Notes under the pieces: model-generated | Databases searched by the model: none | What the model saw: the letters and a program-made list of their open reading frames with translations, nothing else | Told to the model about the DNA's origin: nothing | Source: Plazaster borealis | Lineage: Eukaryota > Echinodermata > Asteroidea > Forcipulatida > Labidiasteridae | Direction: 5' to 3' | Length of the DNA stretch: 64,000 nucleotides | Assembly: GCA_021014325.1 (NCBI GenBank) | Contig: CM037464.1 | Span: 6,727,127 to 6,791,126, forward strand | Shown here: one piece after another, positions 38,301 through 42,911 of the stretch | Layout: each line of letters begins with the position of its first letter | Position numbering within the stretch: position 1 is the first letter of the stretch | Program-made: the position numbers and the translations under genes

Positions 38301-41078
38301 TGACTGGTATCCTGCTTATTTTTGCTAAGCAGAAAATATTTAAGCAGTATTTTCTGCTTAAGCAGCTCTATGAAATTGGGCCCAGGGCTGACCTACTTGT
38401 CCATATGCTGCAGGGTTTAATAGACTTTTCAGCAAAAGTTTCCAAGGGCAAAAAAAAATCAGAAATCACACTAAAGTAGGAAGAATATCATGCCTGCAAA
38501 ATGCAAGTATTTTGACGCAATACACTTCAATTGAATCATGTTTTTACATGGTCACCCTAAACTGCAAACCATAATCACAAGATCAAAGAAGAATGAGTGG
38601 GGACCGGTTGCTCTACGACTTGATGCTATTGATCTTCAGTAACATTTAATGGAGATCAATGCTTGATGCCTCTTTTGACAGCGAGTCTCCAATACAGAAT
38701 GGATCAACCATAGGACTAAATAAAATATATAATATATTTTGATATTTCAGAGTCACACTTCCAGAGGTTATGATCGAGAAAGGCATTCTGGGGAAAAATT
38801 GGCGAGGCGAGCCCACACAACACTGGGACCGAGGTTGGAGCAGATGTCTAAGCACTTGCCCACCGAGCGTGCCCAGATAAAAGAGGCCACTTCAAACCCT
38901 GTAATTAGCAACTGGCCGAGTATACAGTGGTTGTTGGTGTTGGAGTAAATACCAAAACAAATTCCTTATTCCTGATGTGATTATTACAGCTCCATCAAAT
39001 TTCAAATCAATTCATAAATTCAACTCGATGAATGAAATGCCTTGAGTTGATTCTAAATCTCATTATGATCTGCTAATACTAGAAAAAGGATATTGCACTG
39101 TTTGCTGTTGAGGAAGATCCGATTGACCCCTGACCTAAGGGGAAGGAGATGTAGTTCAACATAGCCCTGGAATAAAACAACAATAATATGAACAGTATTA
39201 ATTCGGCACCTTTAACCAGAACTTCAGTTTGATGCTCTAAACTGCTCAGCCACGACAAGCTGTGACTATATAATTTGGCATTAACTCAGTGCGAGGAAAA
39301 CAGAGTACAACTTTTTAAGAAATAATAAACTAATAATAAGAGGTTCTACAACATGTGACATTTGATCAAGACTCTTTCTACTGAGCAAATTAGTCAGCTT
39401 GAGGTGTAAACTTACGATGATTGACTTTCTCTGAAAGTTGACTCCGGTTATGCACAATATCTGGTGATTCGTAAGAAACAGAAACAAAATATAAAGGAAA
39501 TCATTATTTTGAATTAAGCCTACATTCTACTTGTGTTACTAGTAGGTCAAGATTGATTTTGCTGAATGGCCGAAAAAGGCACTGTGGTGTGGGAAGGAAA
39601 ATGGGGCAAACAGTGCTCCCTTTTCCTTCCCGCAATGCATTTCGACCATTGTGCGAAATCAACCAGACGGTACTGGCGATAGACCTTATTGTTAGTCAAG
39701 AAAATTCACAACAAGTGTATGTACAAACGCACTTATGACAATAGTTATGAACAAGTCTTTCTGCAGTGTCACTGGTCAGGCTTGGATTCTTGGAATCTTG
39801 TTTGTGAATGTGAGGGCAAGGTTAAGGTAGTTTTTCAGTTTTTCAGTGAAACGCACGGAAAAATTTCCGGAGGCGGCTGCCACTTTCTGAAGCTTTTTTT
39901 TAAATTTAAAAAAAAAAAATTTATTCATGAGGATGTTTCCAATCGACTGGGGTAGGGAGCAAAATTCTACGATAAATGGATTTCATAGGGGGACGGTTTA
40001 AAAAAAAATATATATATATTTTCTCGAAAATCCGGGGAAAAAATGGCGCTTTCCCACTCTGTTTCTCCTCTCCACCGTCCTGTCTCCTCTCTCACCTACT
40101 CTCCATGTCTGTACCTATCTGTATATTGCTGTGGGGAAAGGGGGAAACATTATTAATCCATCAAATCAAGCAATGAACTTACCGGGATTCGAACCTGTAT
40201 CAAGAGAGGGAGAGAACAAATTATTATACATAGCATGTAGCCTACACCACTCGGCTATGAGGCTTTGATACCAAGAAGTGTTCGTTGGTTGTAATTCAAT
40301 CTCCCATTACATGGGTCACTAAAGGTCATAATGAATATGTAACGATGACCGACTGATTGGAGAAATTGCATAACGCGCGAACACACACACAGTAAAGAAA
40401 CGATACAAAATGGCATAGGGCGATTTTTTTCCATGTCGCGCAGGCCGGTTTTGGGCCCTTTTTTCACGCCTTTCCAATTTTTCCAACGGCCTATTCATAC
40501 TTAGGATATTTTTCTCCACTCCTTCCGGACAGGTAAGACCCAAAATTTTCTTAATTCGGGGGGATTAAAGTGGCAGCCGCCTCCGGAATTTTACCCAAAG
40601 TTAAAAGTTATTTTTAAAAGTCTAAACAGATAAAATAAATTTAATTAAATTTAATTTAATATTTTACGATCATTGTCAAAGTTCAACTTCAAGCAAGCAA
40701 AACTTTCAAAGCATTAGTTTTCTTGCGTAAAGAGGAAAGTAGACAATTTTTAATAACCCAATTACATAAATTATGTTATGGGAAACTTTCAATTACAATT
40801 TTTAAAGTTATTTTGTCTTAAATTGCGCAGCCTTAAAGTAATTTTTTGTAACAATGCGCAGGACTCGTGCGCATTATTAAATGCCGTTGGAGGTGGTAGA
40901 TTGGCGCGCATTACCGTCAAATGCGCACTCTGAACATTGCACATTCTGCTTAACACAATCCAAACAAGACAGGACATTGCTATTGTAAACGATAACGAGA
41001 GAAAGACAAAAATACTTATAATCTAAAAGGACGAGGTGTCTCAAACGTTTTCTCTCCTTTCTTGAAGATCTTGGACAT
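2210..41078 (-). CDS. TAF2: TAF2, transcription initiation factor TFIID subunit 2 (26 coding exons seen; 3' end off window)
   Basis: TAF2 is a core TFIID subunit that helps recognise the initiator element; it is nuclear. I compared the translated exons with vertebrate TAF2 from memory. They follow it collinearly from the N-terminus ([15 protein letters not shown]) through an M1-aminopeptidase-like region (about residues 20-478) and the HEAT-like repeat region (about 630-1000) to an acidic/serine-rich tail. The zinc site of M1 peptidases is gone: where a peptidase has HExxH this protein has QSLAE (residues 341-345), as expected for a non-catalytic TAF2. The exons sum to 3421 nt (1140 codons plus 1 nt), and every junction keeps phase. 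The start at 41078 has an in-frame TAA three codons upstream. The final basic Lys/His-rich exon of the family was not found, so the gene is 3'-incomplete here. Introns are swollen by MITEs, SINEs and minisatellites. Identity is very secure; single exon edges are read by eye. Confidence 0.97.
2418..2757 (-). repeat. tRNA-derived SINE, family A, diverged
   Basis: It has a (TAA)n / TATATAGCGC tail at the left and a tRNA-like head at the right, CGCTCGGTCACGACATGC. The head resembles a class II (Leu/Ser-type) tRNA on the minus strand. It lies just upstream of the exon 26 acceptor. Confidence 0.65.
2855..3016 (-). CDS. TAF2: TAF2 exon 25 (residues 1030-1083), acidic/serine-rich tail
   Basis: Acceptor CCTTTCCACAG; reads [20 protein letters not shown] then [20 protein letters not shown] and [14 protein letters not shown]. 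Donor GTAAAC. There is no direct residue match to a recalled homologue. It is assigned from phase 0 at both ends, strand, composition and position. An extra small exon between 3016 and 4665 cannot be excluded. Confidence 0.75.
3354..3545. repeat. GGGCCC fold-back MITE
   Basis: Inverted termini GGGCCTAATTACATAGAGCT and AGTTGCTTAAGCAC... run to GGGCCC. About 190 bp, same family as 38192-38383 and 51757-51948. Confidence 0.75.
3667..3765 (+). repeat. tRNA-derived SINE, family B
   Basis: tRNA-like head GATAGCTCGGTTGGTAGAGC with B box GGTTCAAGTCC, followed by the family tail TCAATTTTTCTTTGTTCAA. The acceptor stem does not pair, so it is not a functional tRNA gene. Confidence 0.75.
4665..4763 (-). 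CDS. TAF2: TAF2 exon 24 (residues 997-1029)
   Basis: Acceptor TGCATGCAG; reads [20 protein letters not shown] then [23 protein letters not shown] is identical to the vertebrate protein, which fixes the frame. Donor GTAAGT. The region after LNPSII is poorly conserved. Confidence 0.9.
4925..5347. repeat. CAGGG/CCCTG element (possible hAT-type MITE), copy 1
   Basis: About 420 bp. Inner blocks such as TTTACTGGCC and GGCCTCGGGCC recur in the other copies, and the right end is CGAGCCCTG. The termini match the CAGGG start typical of hAT elements; class assignment is inference. Confidence 0.65.
5584..5956. repeat. TTAA MITE family 2, copy 1
   Basis: TTAA-flanked, 373 bp, inverted termini AAGGTATCGTACACGTTTGG and CGTGTTCAGTGCCTT. 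It has the central palindrome AAACTTCTTGCAAGAAGTTT. Confidence 0.85.
6218..6594. repeat. TTAA MITE family 2, copy 2
   Basis: Nearly full length in the opposite orientation to copy 1, flanked by TTAA on both sides, with the same central palindrome. Confidence 0.85.
7098..7473. repeat. TTAA MITE family 2, copy 3
   Basis: Flanked by TTAA; termini AAGGCATCGTACACGTTTGG and ACCAAACATGTAAGATGCC. Confidence 0.85.
7812..8228 (-). repeat. tRNA-derived SINE, family A, full length
   Basis: On the minus strand: head GTGTCGTGGCCGAGCGGATA, a long variable arm, B box GGTTCGAGTCCC, a 5-HT-rich body, then TATATAGCGC... and a (TAA)n-like tail at 7812. The best-preserved copy with 17237-17638. Confidence 0.85.
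8492..8591 (-). CDS. TAF2: TAF2 exon 23 (residues 963-996), weak donor
   Basis: Acceptor TTCTTTGTAG; reads [20 protein letters not shown] then [14 protein letters not shown]. Only the GAG/GTTGGT donor keeps phase with exon 24. The better-looking GTGGTA and GTAAAC just downstream are in the wrong phase. Confidence 0.88.
8640..9985. other. TAF2 intron 22 segment without recognised features
   Basis: Non-coding, moderately AT-rich, no repeat of a family seen elsewhere that I can name. Open frames here are short and lack splice context. Confidence 0.5.
9986..10326. repeat. CAGGG/CCCTG element, copy 2
   Basis: Starts CAGGGCTAGAAG and ends TTTAAGCCCTG; shares GGCTTGTAGCTCAAAATAT and TGAGTTTACTGGCC with copies 1 and 3. 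It ends 66 bp downstream of the exon 22 donor. Confidence 0.75.
10392..10566 (-). CDS. TAF2: TAF2 exon 22 (residues 905-962)
   Basis: Acceptor GTTCTCTTTAG; reads [20 protein letters not shown] then [20 protein letters not shown] and a [16 protein letters not shown] end. Donor GTAAGT. Confidence 0.95.
10600..11770. other. TAF2 intron 22 segment, mostly unique
   Basis: Only a short CA repeat near 11270 stands out; no exon or named repeat seen. Confidence 0.5.
11776..12173. repeat. CAGGG/CCCTG element, copy 3
   Basis: Full-length copy: CAGGGCTTGAATTTTT to AAATTTGAGCCCTG, 398 bp, clear terminal inverted repeats. Confidence 0.8.
12673..12914. repeat. GGGCCC fold-back element, near-perfect hairpin
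   Basis: The left arm from GGGCCCAATTTCATAGAGCT through AATTTCCATGTGG is mirrored by CACGTGGAAATT through AGCTCTATGAAATTGGGCCC. Arms are close to 100 bp with a loop of about 40-50 bp. Confidence 0.92.
12984..13200 (-). CDS. TAF2: TAF2 exon 21 (residues 833-904)
   Basis: Acceptor CATTTCTTAG; reads [20 protein letters not shown] then [20 protein letters not shown] and on to [11 protein letters not shown]. Donor GTGGAG leaves G of the next codon. Confidence 0.95.
13363..13640 (+). repeat. tRNA-derived SINE, family C
   Basis: Head with B box GGTTCGAATCC, then GGGTTTTCAGTCCCTACATG, CCTCCCACATCTAAAACTG and an AATAAATGAAAATGAAAA tail. Recurs at 24045, 46903 and, inverted, at 21100 and 44440. Confidence 0.82.
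13712..13822 (-). CDS. TAF2: TAF2 exon 20 (residues 796-832), acceptor next to a MITE
   Basis: Reads [20 protein letters not shown] then [17 protein letters not shown]. Acceptor is AACGTGGTCAG; another AG lies 7 nt inside but breaks frame. The sequence upstream of the acceptor is the terminus of a MITE that begins at 13832, so the polypyrimidine and branch region is element-derived. Donor GTATCG. Confidence 0.93.
13832..14223. repeat. TTAA MITE family 1, full-length, abuts TAF2 exon 20
   Basis: Starts TTAAAGGCATCGTACAC and ends ACGTGTACGATGCCTTTCAA; about 390 bp. Its left end lies 8 nt beyond the exon 20 acceptor AG. Confidence 0.88.
14957..15067 (-). CDS. TAF2: TAF2 exon 19 (residues 759-795)
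   Basis: Acceptor TTTACTAG; reads [20 protein letters not shown] then [17 protein letters not shown]. Donor GTATGT. Matches the [12 protein letters not shown] block. Confidence 0.95.
15195..15605. repeat. Inverted pair of SINE B copies
   Basis: A minus-strand copy (tRNA-like head near 15230-15303) and a plus-strand copy (15478-15560, poly(C)/poly(A) tail to 15600) share outer sequence GCGGTCTCCCTATTTTG and its complement. Together they form a fold-back. Confidence 0.75.
15716..15856 (-). CDS. TAF2: TAF2 exon 18 (residues 712-758)
   Basis: Acceptor TTCCCTTCAG; reads [20 protein letters not shown] then [20 protein letters not shown] and MDYFLQK. Donor GTGAAA. Confidence 0.94.
15975..16331. 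repeat. TTAA MITE family 1
   Basis: TTAACGGCATCATCATG at left, ACCAAACGTATACGATGCC + TTTAA at right; internal sequence matches 18130-18527. Confidence 0.78.
16353..16733. repeat. TTAA MITE family 1, variant
   Basis: Left end diverged (AAAGTACACCTTTGGTTTTT), right end ACCAAACGTATACAGACCC + TTTAA. The internal palindrome ATCTGAGAAACGTATCTGAC is retained. Confidence 0.75.
16732..17177. repeat. TTAA MITE family 1, long variant
   Basis: Begins at the TTAA shared with the previous copy and ends CTATGACCCTACCTTTAA. Internally it matches the copy at 29308-29712 (ATTTTTTCATCCAAAACATT and the TGCATG palindrome). Confidence 0.7.
17237..17638 (+). repeat. tRNA-derived SINE, family A, full length
   Basis: CTGTTGTGGCCGAGTGGATA head, then GGGTTCGAGTCCCGGTCGTG, the body CCTTAAGCAAGACACTTAAC and an end at AACTCAGTATTATTGAACC. 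A short inverted head fragment precedes it at 17178-17222. Confidence 0.85.
17712..17831 (-). CDS. TAF2: TAF2 exon 17 (residues 672-711)
   Basis: Acceptor CTCTTACAG; reads [20 protein letters not shown] then [20 protein letters not shown]. Donor GTAATG. Start of the helical-repeat region. Confidence 0.94.
18130..18527. repeat. TTAA MITE family 1, full length
   Basis: TTAAAGGGTCTGTATATG to GTATACAATCCCTTTAA, flanked by TTAA, with the palindromic core TTACTGACAGTAATG. Confidence 0.88.
19161..19293 (-). CDS. TAF2: TAF2 exon 16 (residues 627-671)
   Basis: Acceptor TTGTACTTTCAG; reads [20 protein letters not shown] then [20 protein letters not shown] and VAQIE. Donor GTCAGT. The acceptor is the first of five tandem 62-bp copies of the same 3' splice site, so upstream alternative starts exist at 19355, 19417, 19479 and 19541. 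Confidence 0.93.
19264..19573. repeat. Tandem 62-bp repeat x5 containing TAF2 exon 16 acceptors
   Basis: Units begin at 19285, 19347, 19409, 19471 and 19533, exactly 62 bp apart. Each, read on the minus strand, contains TTTATCTTGTACTTTCAG followed by the first bases of exon 16 (TGCCGACTCG). Confidence 0.95.
19686..19775 (+). repeat. SINE B fragment
   Basis: Reads GCTAGATGGCTCAGCTGGTA then the family tail TCAATTTTTCTTTGTTCAAC; the middle is deleted. Confidence 0.65.
19810..19985. repeat. 43-44-bp minisatellite, four units
   Basis: Unit contains CCATAGGGGACTTTAGTCCA, CTGCACCCATACCCCCTCTT and CCTTA; four copies with few changes. Confidence 0.88.
20577..20642 (-). CDS. TAF2: TAF2 exon 15 (residues 605-626)
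   Basis: Acceptor TTTTCCATAG; reads [19 protein letters not shown] then STM. Donor GTGAGT leaves GA of an aspartate codon. Basic patch followed by an acidic segment, as in vertebrate TAF2. Confidence 0.93.
20773..20976 (-). repeat. SINE A-like element, variant
   Basis: GAGAGATCGCCTAACATCAC at left, and GGGATTCGAACCCACACTCT (B box complement) at right. Shares its whole body with 33001-33354. Confidence 0.7.
21100..21312 (-). repeat. SINE C, inverted
   Basis: Complement of family C: TTTATTCTGGTTGTTAAGCC, CACGGACTCTCAGAAAAGCG and CCCAATGGATTAAACC. Confidence 0.75.
21894..22003 (-). CDS. TAF2: TAF2 exon 14 (residues 569-604)
   Basis: Acceptor ATCATTGCAG; reads [20 protein letters not shown] then [16 protein letters not shown]. 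Donor GTATTA leaves AG of an arginine codon. Confidence 0.95.
22070..22330 (-). repeat. SINE A tail fragment
   Basis: (AAT)n, TTCTTATATAGCGCTTTATC and a body fragment ending GGGGCAAACCCCTTCTCTTT; the tRNA-like head is missing. Confidence 0.6.
22746..22922 (-). CDS. TAF2: TAF2 exon 13 (residues 510-568)
   Basis: Acceptor TTATCTTCAG; reads [20 protein letters not shown] then [20 protein letters not shown] and [19 protein letters not shown]. Donor GTGAGT. Very close to vertebrate TAF2. Confidence 0.96.
23126..23412. repeat. Fold-back element
   Basis: Left arm GAAGTAGCTATAAATAGTAA to TCGGCATTTCGAAC is mirrored by GTTTGAAACGTCAAGACC to TCTCGTAAACTTGCAGG-type sequence. Imperfect, about 290 bp. 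A partial copy is at 46245-46370. Confidence 0.7.
23637..23729 (-). CDS. TAF2: TAF2 exon 12 (residues 479-509)
   Basis: Acceptor GATCTACCAG; reads [20 protein letters not shown] then [11 protein letters not shown]. Donor GTAAGT. Matches the [12 protein letters not shown]...STSG block. Confidence 0.94.
24045..24290 (+). repeat. SINE C with (AATA)n tail
   Basis: GGTTTGAATCCCACCTC, GGGTTTTCAGTCCCTACCTG, and an AATAAATAAATAAATA tail to about 24320. Confidence 0.75.
24385..25520. repeat. Minisatellite, unit about 100-120 bp, interrupted by a MITE
   Basis: Units contain AAGTCTTAAGCTCATCAGCC, TCAGGAGTGAGGGATTGATG and GTTGACATGGGTATCACATC. About seven copies, the last split by the insertion at 25107-25471. 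Confidence 0.92.
25107..25471. repeat. TTAA MITE family 3, inserted in the minisatellite
   Basis: TTAA, then AGGAACGTTACAGAACTGG ... CCAATTCTGTAATGTTCCT, then TTAA; 357 bp between the target duplications. Neighbouring repeat units show the undisturbed site GTCTTAAGCTC. Confidence 0.93.
26007..26270 (-). CDS. TAF2: TAF2 exon 11 (residues 391-478)
   Basis: Acceptor TTCTATAG; starts [21 protein letters not shown] Ser/Thr/Pro-rich linker follows, then [20 protein letters not shown] and [20 protein letters not shown]. Donor GTAATA. The linker is the least conserved part. Confidence 0.94.
26374..26730. repeat. TTAA MITE family 1, variant
   Basis: TTAAAGGCAAAGTATACTTT to ACCAAAGGTGTACCCTCGCTTTAA; core ATCTGAGAAACGTTTCTCAG. 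It lies about 100 bp upstream of exon 11. Confidence 0.82.
26731..27362. other. TAF2 intron 10 segment, nothing recognised
   Basis: AT-rich non-coding DNA; a poly(G) tract at about 27330 precedes the exon 10 donor. Confidence 0.5.
27363..27576 (-). CDS. TAF2: TAF2 exon 10 (residues 319-390), degenerate peptidase motif
   Basis: Reads [20 protein letters not shown] then [20 protein letters not shown] and a [11 protein letters not shown] end. The [11 protein letters not shown] stretch aligns with the HExxH-x-FG region of M1 peptidases, but both histidines and the glutamate are replaced. Acceptor CATTTCAG, donor GTAAGA. Confidence 0.96.
28330..29000. repeat. Tandem array, three units of about 210 bp
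   Basis: Each unit has TTTAACAAAAAGTCTCAATG, GCCGGACAGAAGCTGTTTAA and GAGGGTAATAATGTACCCT. Units are near 28400, 28615 and 28825; then an (ACGG)n tract at 29058-29110. Confidence 0.85.
29308..29712. repeat. TTAA MITE family 1, long variant
   Basis: TTAAAGGTAGTGTCATAGAT to CAATCTATGACCCTGCCTTTAA. Matches 16732-17177. Confidence 0.8.
29812..29930 (-). CDS. TAF2: TAF2 exon 9 (residues 280-318)
   Basis: Acceptor TGTTGACAG; reads [20 protein letters not shown] then [19 protein letters not shown]. Donor GTAAGA. It ends with AG of a split serine codon. Confidence 0.94.
30252..30870. repeat. 389-bp tandem duplication of a SINE fragment
   Basis: TTTATACATTCCCATTATAC through GGTAATCCAAAATATTAATA occurs at 30252 and again at 30641, nearly identical. 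Each copy is followed by the 16-bp satellite. Confidence 0.9.
30470..31595. repeat. 16-bp satellite, TAGCTTGACCTCTGAA
   Basis: Dozens of copies in two blocks (30475-30645 and 30868-31595), with variants GATTCTCTGAATAGCTTG and CCTTGGAATAGCTTGAT. It creates a spurious 180-codon frame on the minus strand. Confidence 0.97.
32084..32186 (-). CDS. TAF2: TAF2 exon 8 (residues 245-279)
   Basis: Acceptor GTTTTTTAG; reads [20 protein letters not shown] then [14 protein letters not shown]. Donor GTGAGT. Collinear with vertebrate TAF2. Confidence 0.95.
33001..33354 (-). repeat. SINE A-like element, variant
   Basis: GAGAGATCACCTAACATCAC to CCGCTCGGCCATGAAATGC, with the B box complement GGGATTCGAACC. It ends 43 bp before the exon 7 donor. 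Confidence 0.75.
33397..33635 (-). CDS. TAF2: TAF2 exon 7 (residues 166-244)
   Basis: The longest clear homology block: [20 protein letters not shown], then [17 protein letters not shown] and [20 protein letters not shown]. This is the M1-like N-terminal beta domain. Acceptor is TTTTTTTTCAG and donor is GTAAGT. Confidence 0.97.
34139..34445. repeat. TTAA MITE family 1, left-truncated
   Basis: Starts inside the element at ACAGCAGCTTTGGATAGTAT and ends CAATCCCTTTAA. It ends 40 bp before exon 6. Confidence 0.8.
34485..34582 (-). CDS. TAF2: TAF2 exon 6 (residues 133-165)
   Basis: Acceptor GATTTAG; reads [19 protein letters not shown] then [14 protein letters not shown]. Donor GTGAGA. Phase matches both neighbours. 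Confidence 0.95.
34657..35069 (-). repeat. SINE A, near full length
   Basis: Same body as 7812-8228, ending at the head complement TCCGCTCAGCAACGAAACGC. Confidence 0.82.
35424..35764 (-). repeat. SINE A, diverged
   Basis: (AAT)n, TTCTTATATAGCGTGATCC, GTGCCTTGCTCAGGACACAA and GGGATTCGAACGCACACTC. Confidence 0.7.
35880..35942. repeat. TTAA MITE family 1, end fragment
   Basis: Short remnant: AAGTAAGTTTTTATGGTCAT, then the terminus TTACCAATCAATTACCCTAC. It lies about 25 bp from the exon 5 donor. Confidence 0.55.
35967..36085 (-). CDS. TAF2: TAF2 exon 5 (residues 93-132)
   Basis: Acceptor GTTTACAG; reads [20 protein letters not shown] then [20 protein letters not shown]. Donor GTACGT. Collinear with the VDPDAGNGELCIKVP stretch of vertebrate TAF2. 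Confidence 0.95.
36174..36426. repeat. GGGCCC fold-back, larger variant
   Basis: GGGCCCAATTTCATGGTTCT at left and GAGCCATGAAATTAGGCCC at right; the interior differs from the 190-bp copies. Confidence 0.7.
37135..37670. repeat. 44-bp minisatellite, about 12 units
   Basis: Unit CGGCTCAGAGCAGAAAGGAC + TTCTAAGACCTAGAAAGACC + CAGT; some units are shortened. It lies in intron 4, 62 bp from the exon 4 donor, and is followed by a short inverted piece, CTTTCTGATCTGAGCCGACT. Confidence 0.95.
37732..37822 (-). CDS. TAF2: TAF2 exon 4 (residues 63-92)
   Basis: Reads [20 protein letters not shown] then [11 protein letters not shown]. It starts after ...CCTTAACTAAAGAAAAC (U12-type branch site and AC terminus); the arginine codon is split A/GA across the intron. 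Donor GTAAGT leaves CA of a glutamine codon. Confidence 0.93.
37823..39093 (-). other. TAF2: TAF2 intron 3, U12-type AT-AC intron
   Basis: 5' end ATATCCTTTTTC matches the U12 AT-AC donor. The 3' end carries ACCTTAACT (U12 branch site consensus TTCCTTAAC), with its branch A about 11 nt before the terminal AC. Length 1271 nt. It splits the arginine codon between SKQC and IYR. Confidence 0.92.
38192..38383. repeat. GGGCCC fold-back MITE
   Basis: GGGCCCAATTTCATAGAGCT to AGCTCTATGAAATTGGGCCC, 192 bp, inside the U12-type intron 3. Confidence 0.85.
39094..39166 (-). CDS. TAF2: TAF2 exon 3 (residues 39-62)
   Basis: Acceptor TTATTCCAG, then [18 protein letters not shown] and LNSKQC. The exon is bounded downstream by ATATCCTTTTTC, the consensus 5' site of a U12-type AT-AC intron. 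Confidence 0.92.
39416..39470 (-). CDS. TAF2: TAF2 exon 2 (residues 20-38)
   Basis: Reads [18 protein letters not shown], matching the THQVVCINNINFQRKSVV region of vertebrate TAF2. Starting after TTCTTAC at 39471 gives the same residue count as vertebrates. The AG further in (39461-39462) would break phase with exon 1. Donor is GTAAGT. Confidence 0.9.
39471..41019 (-). other. TAF2: TAF2 intron 1, AT-AC intron with major-spliceosome-like ends
   Basis: 5' end ATAAGTATTTTT is the GTAAGT consensus with G1 changed to A. The 3' end TTTTGTTTCTGTTTCTTAC has a long pyrimidine tract and AC. No U12-type branch site is visible. Length 1549 nt. Frame and homology allow no GT-AG alternative that I can find. 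Confidence 0.8.
41020..41078 (-). CDS. TAF2: TAF2 exon 1 (start codon, residues 1-19)
   Basis: Reads [10 protein letters not shown] then [10 protein letters not shown], matching the N-terminus of vertebrate TAF2. An in-frame TAA lies just upstream of the ATG, which fixes the start. The exon ends after TT of a leucine codon. The following bases are ATAAGTATT, an AT-AC rather than GT-AG donor. A GT further on would put a TAA stop in frame. Confidence 0.9.
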
Positions 41079-42081
41079 CTTCAGTTATTTTCCTCTGACC
41101 TAATTTGACCACAATCAGCTCGCAAACTTAGACACACTTTTGTTTAGACAAATATTCGTCTGCTCCGCTCATTTTCATGCCCAAGTTGACCTTTCCTGCC
41201 TCCATGACCCTTAATAACAGCTTGAAAATATCAAATATAAATAAACAACTAAACAAAATATAATAATTTAAAAACATTATTCTAAAACTATAAAACATAC
41301 TTCATTATATTTATATGGAGCATTTTTGAGCAATTAGAAACTATTTAAAATAAAATAAGACTATCAAATTTAATGTTATTGATATTTGCCTCGTTTTGGC
41401 AGTTTTATCAAAGCGCGCCCTCTATCTCTTTTACATGTGGCTTCTGTGCTAGTTGCGAACCCTCGGTAAATCACAAATTAAAACTGCTTAGAAATAACAA
41501 ATAGCTATAAATTATCTTGATTATTTTATGTTCAAATGATAGTGGAATAAGTCCTGTTGGGTAAAAAATGGGAATTTCTAGTATAAGTGACTTTTAAGAT
41601 GTTTAAAGTTTGACTATTTCTTGCCAAGAACGAACATTACCAAATTCCGGTTTACGTTGCCATTGCCGCTACTGACTGCCACTCGCTCGATCGCCAGTCA
41701 GCCATAGTCAGTGCAACTGCAACTGCTGCCAGTGCCAGTGGCGCCAGTTCGCTTCTTCTAACATGTCTAACTCCATACATCTTAATTTTTGTAATCATCT
41801 CGTGATTGTTGAGTCTAGTAAAAATGGGTGGTATAAATTAGGAGATGAAGTTTTTTTTTCTTCCAACAACCCCCCCCCCCCCCCAAATTCACTTAGGCCT
41901 ACCTAGCTAGGCTATGACTGATAGGGCTAGGCTTTAAGTTAACAAATTTACTTTTTATTTAGTTACTAGTTAGTACGGTTAGTTTTTTTGTATTAACTTG
42001 TATTGTGCATGGGTTGTGGTGGCGACTACATTATTCATTAAATTATGGTCTCATTTTCTGTTGCATCTTGCCCATATTAAG

Positions 42082-42911
42082 GGGTCGCACTAAATACCGA
42101 CAACAAACGACGCCTGACGACAACTAACGACAACAAATTTTAAAGGCCCTTTACAACAACGTTTGAGCATAAATAAACCATTACATATACGTAGGAGAGT
42201 CATATGTATCTATATAACCTTCATTCTGTTGAAAAAAAATTATTTTTAACTGTAAAAAAAAGTTTTTTTTTACCCCGAAGTAGTAACAACCAGTAGTGTC
42301 CGCCATGTTGACTTTGGAATGTGCCTGGGCGATACCATTGTACTGCAAGGGTCGAAAATTATCATGGTAGCGAGCGACCTGTTCGTGTGTTGACATCATC
42401 AGTTGGCATCAGTTCTACAATTTCAACGGCAGTTGAATTTAATATTAAACGAATAAGCTCATTGTTATGACTCTATTATAAGTCATAGTTTTGTATTTGT
42501 GATCGTATTATTTTGGAAGAACATTTCCATTTGTATCAACATGACCTTATAGTATTAGATTATTTATGACAGCCACTTAATATCTCGTCTTTCAAATATT
42601 AAAAGAACTTTTTAAAAAAATCATAAAAAAACAGCAGTACATAAACAACTATGCAGTACATAAGCAACTATGCCCAAAGAACTTACCTATTGCATAATGG
42701 TATCATCCAAGTACGGTTGAAAGACAACACGGCGAAGTTACTACTTCAGGGTAAAAAAAACTTTTTTTAACAGTTAAAAATACAATTTTTTCAACAGAAT
42801 GAAGGTTATATAGATACATATGACTCTCCTACACATATTTAATGGTTCATTTATGCTCAAACGTTGTTTTAAAGGGCCTTAAAAATTTGTTGTCGGTATT
42901 TAGTGCGACCG
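42082..42911. mobile_element. Non-autonomous DNA transposon, 830 bp, 8-bp target duplication
   Basis: Termini GGGTCGCACTAAATACCGAC and GTCGGTATTTAGTGCGACCG. The inverted repeats extend about 170-200 bp inward (AAAGGCCCTTTACAACAACG against CGTTGTTTTAAAGGGCC). Flanks are ATATTAAG at 42074-42081 and again at 42912-42919. There is no coding frame of note inside. 8-bp duplications fit hAT- or P-type transposases; the termini do not decide it. Confidence 0.9.

Noticed and set aside
40019..40543. Open frames in TAF2 intron 1
   Set aside because: Short, no homology, no splice sites in phase, low-complexity surroundings.
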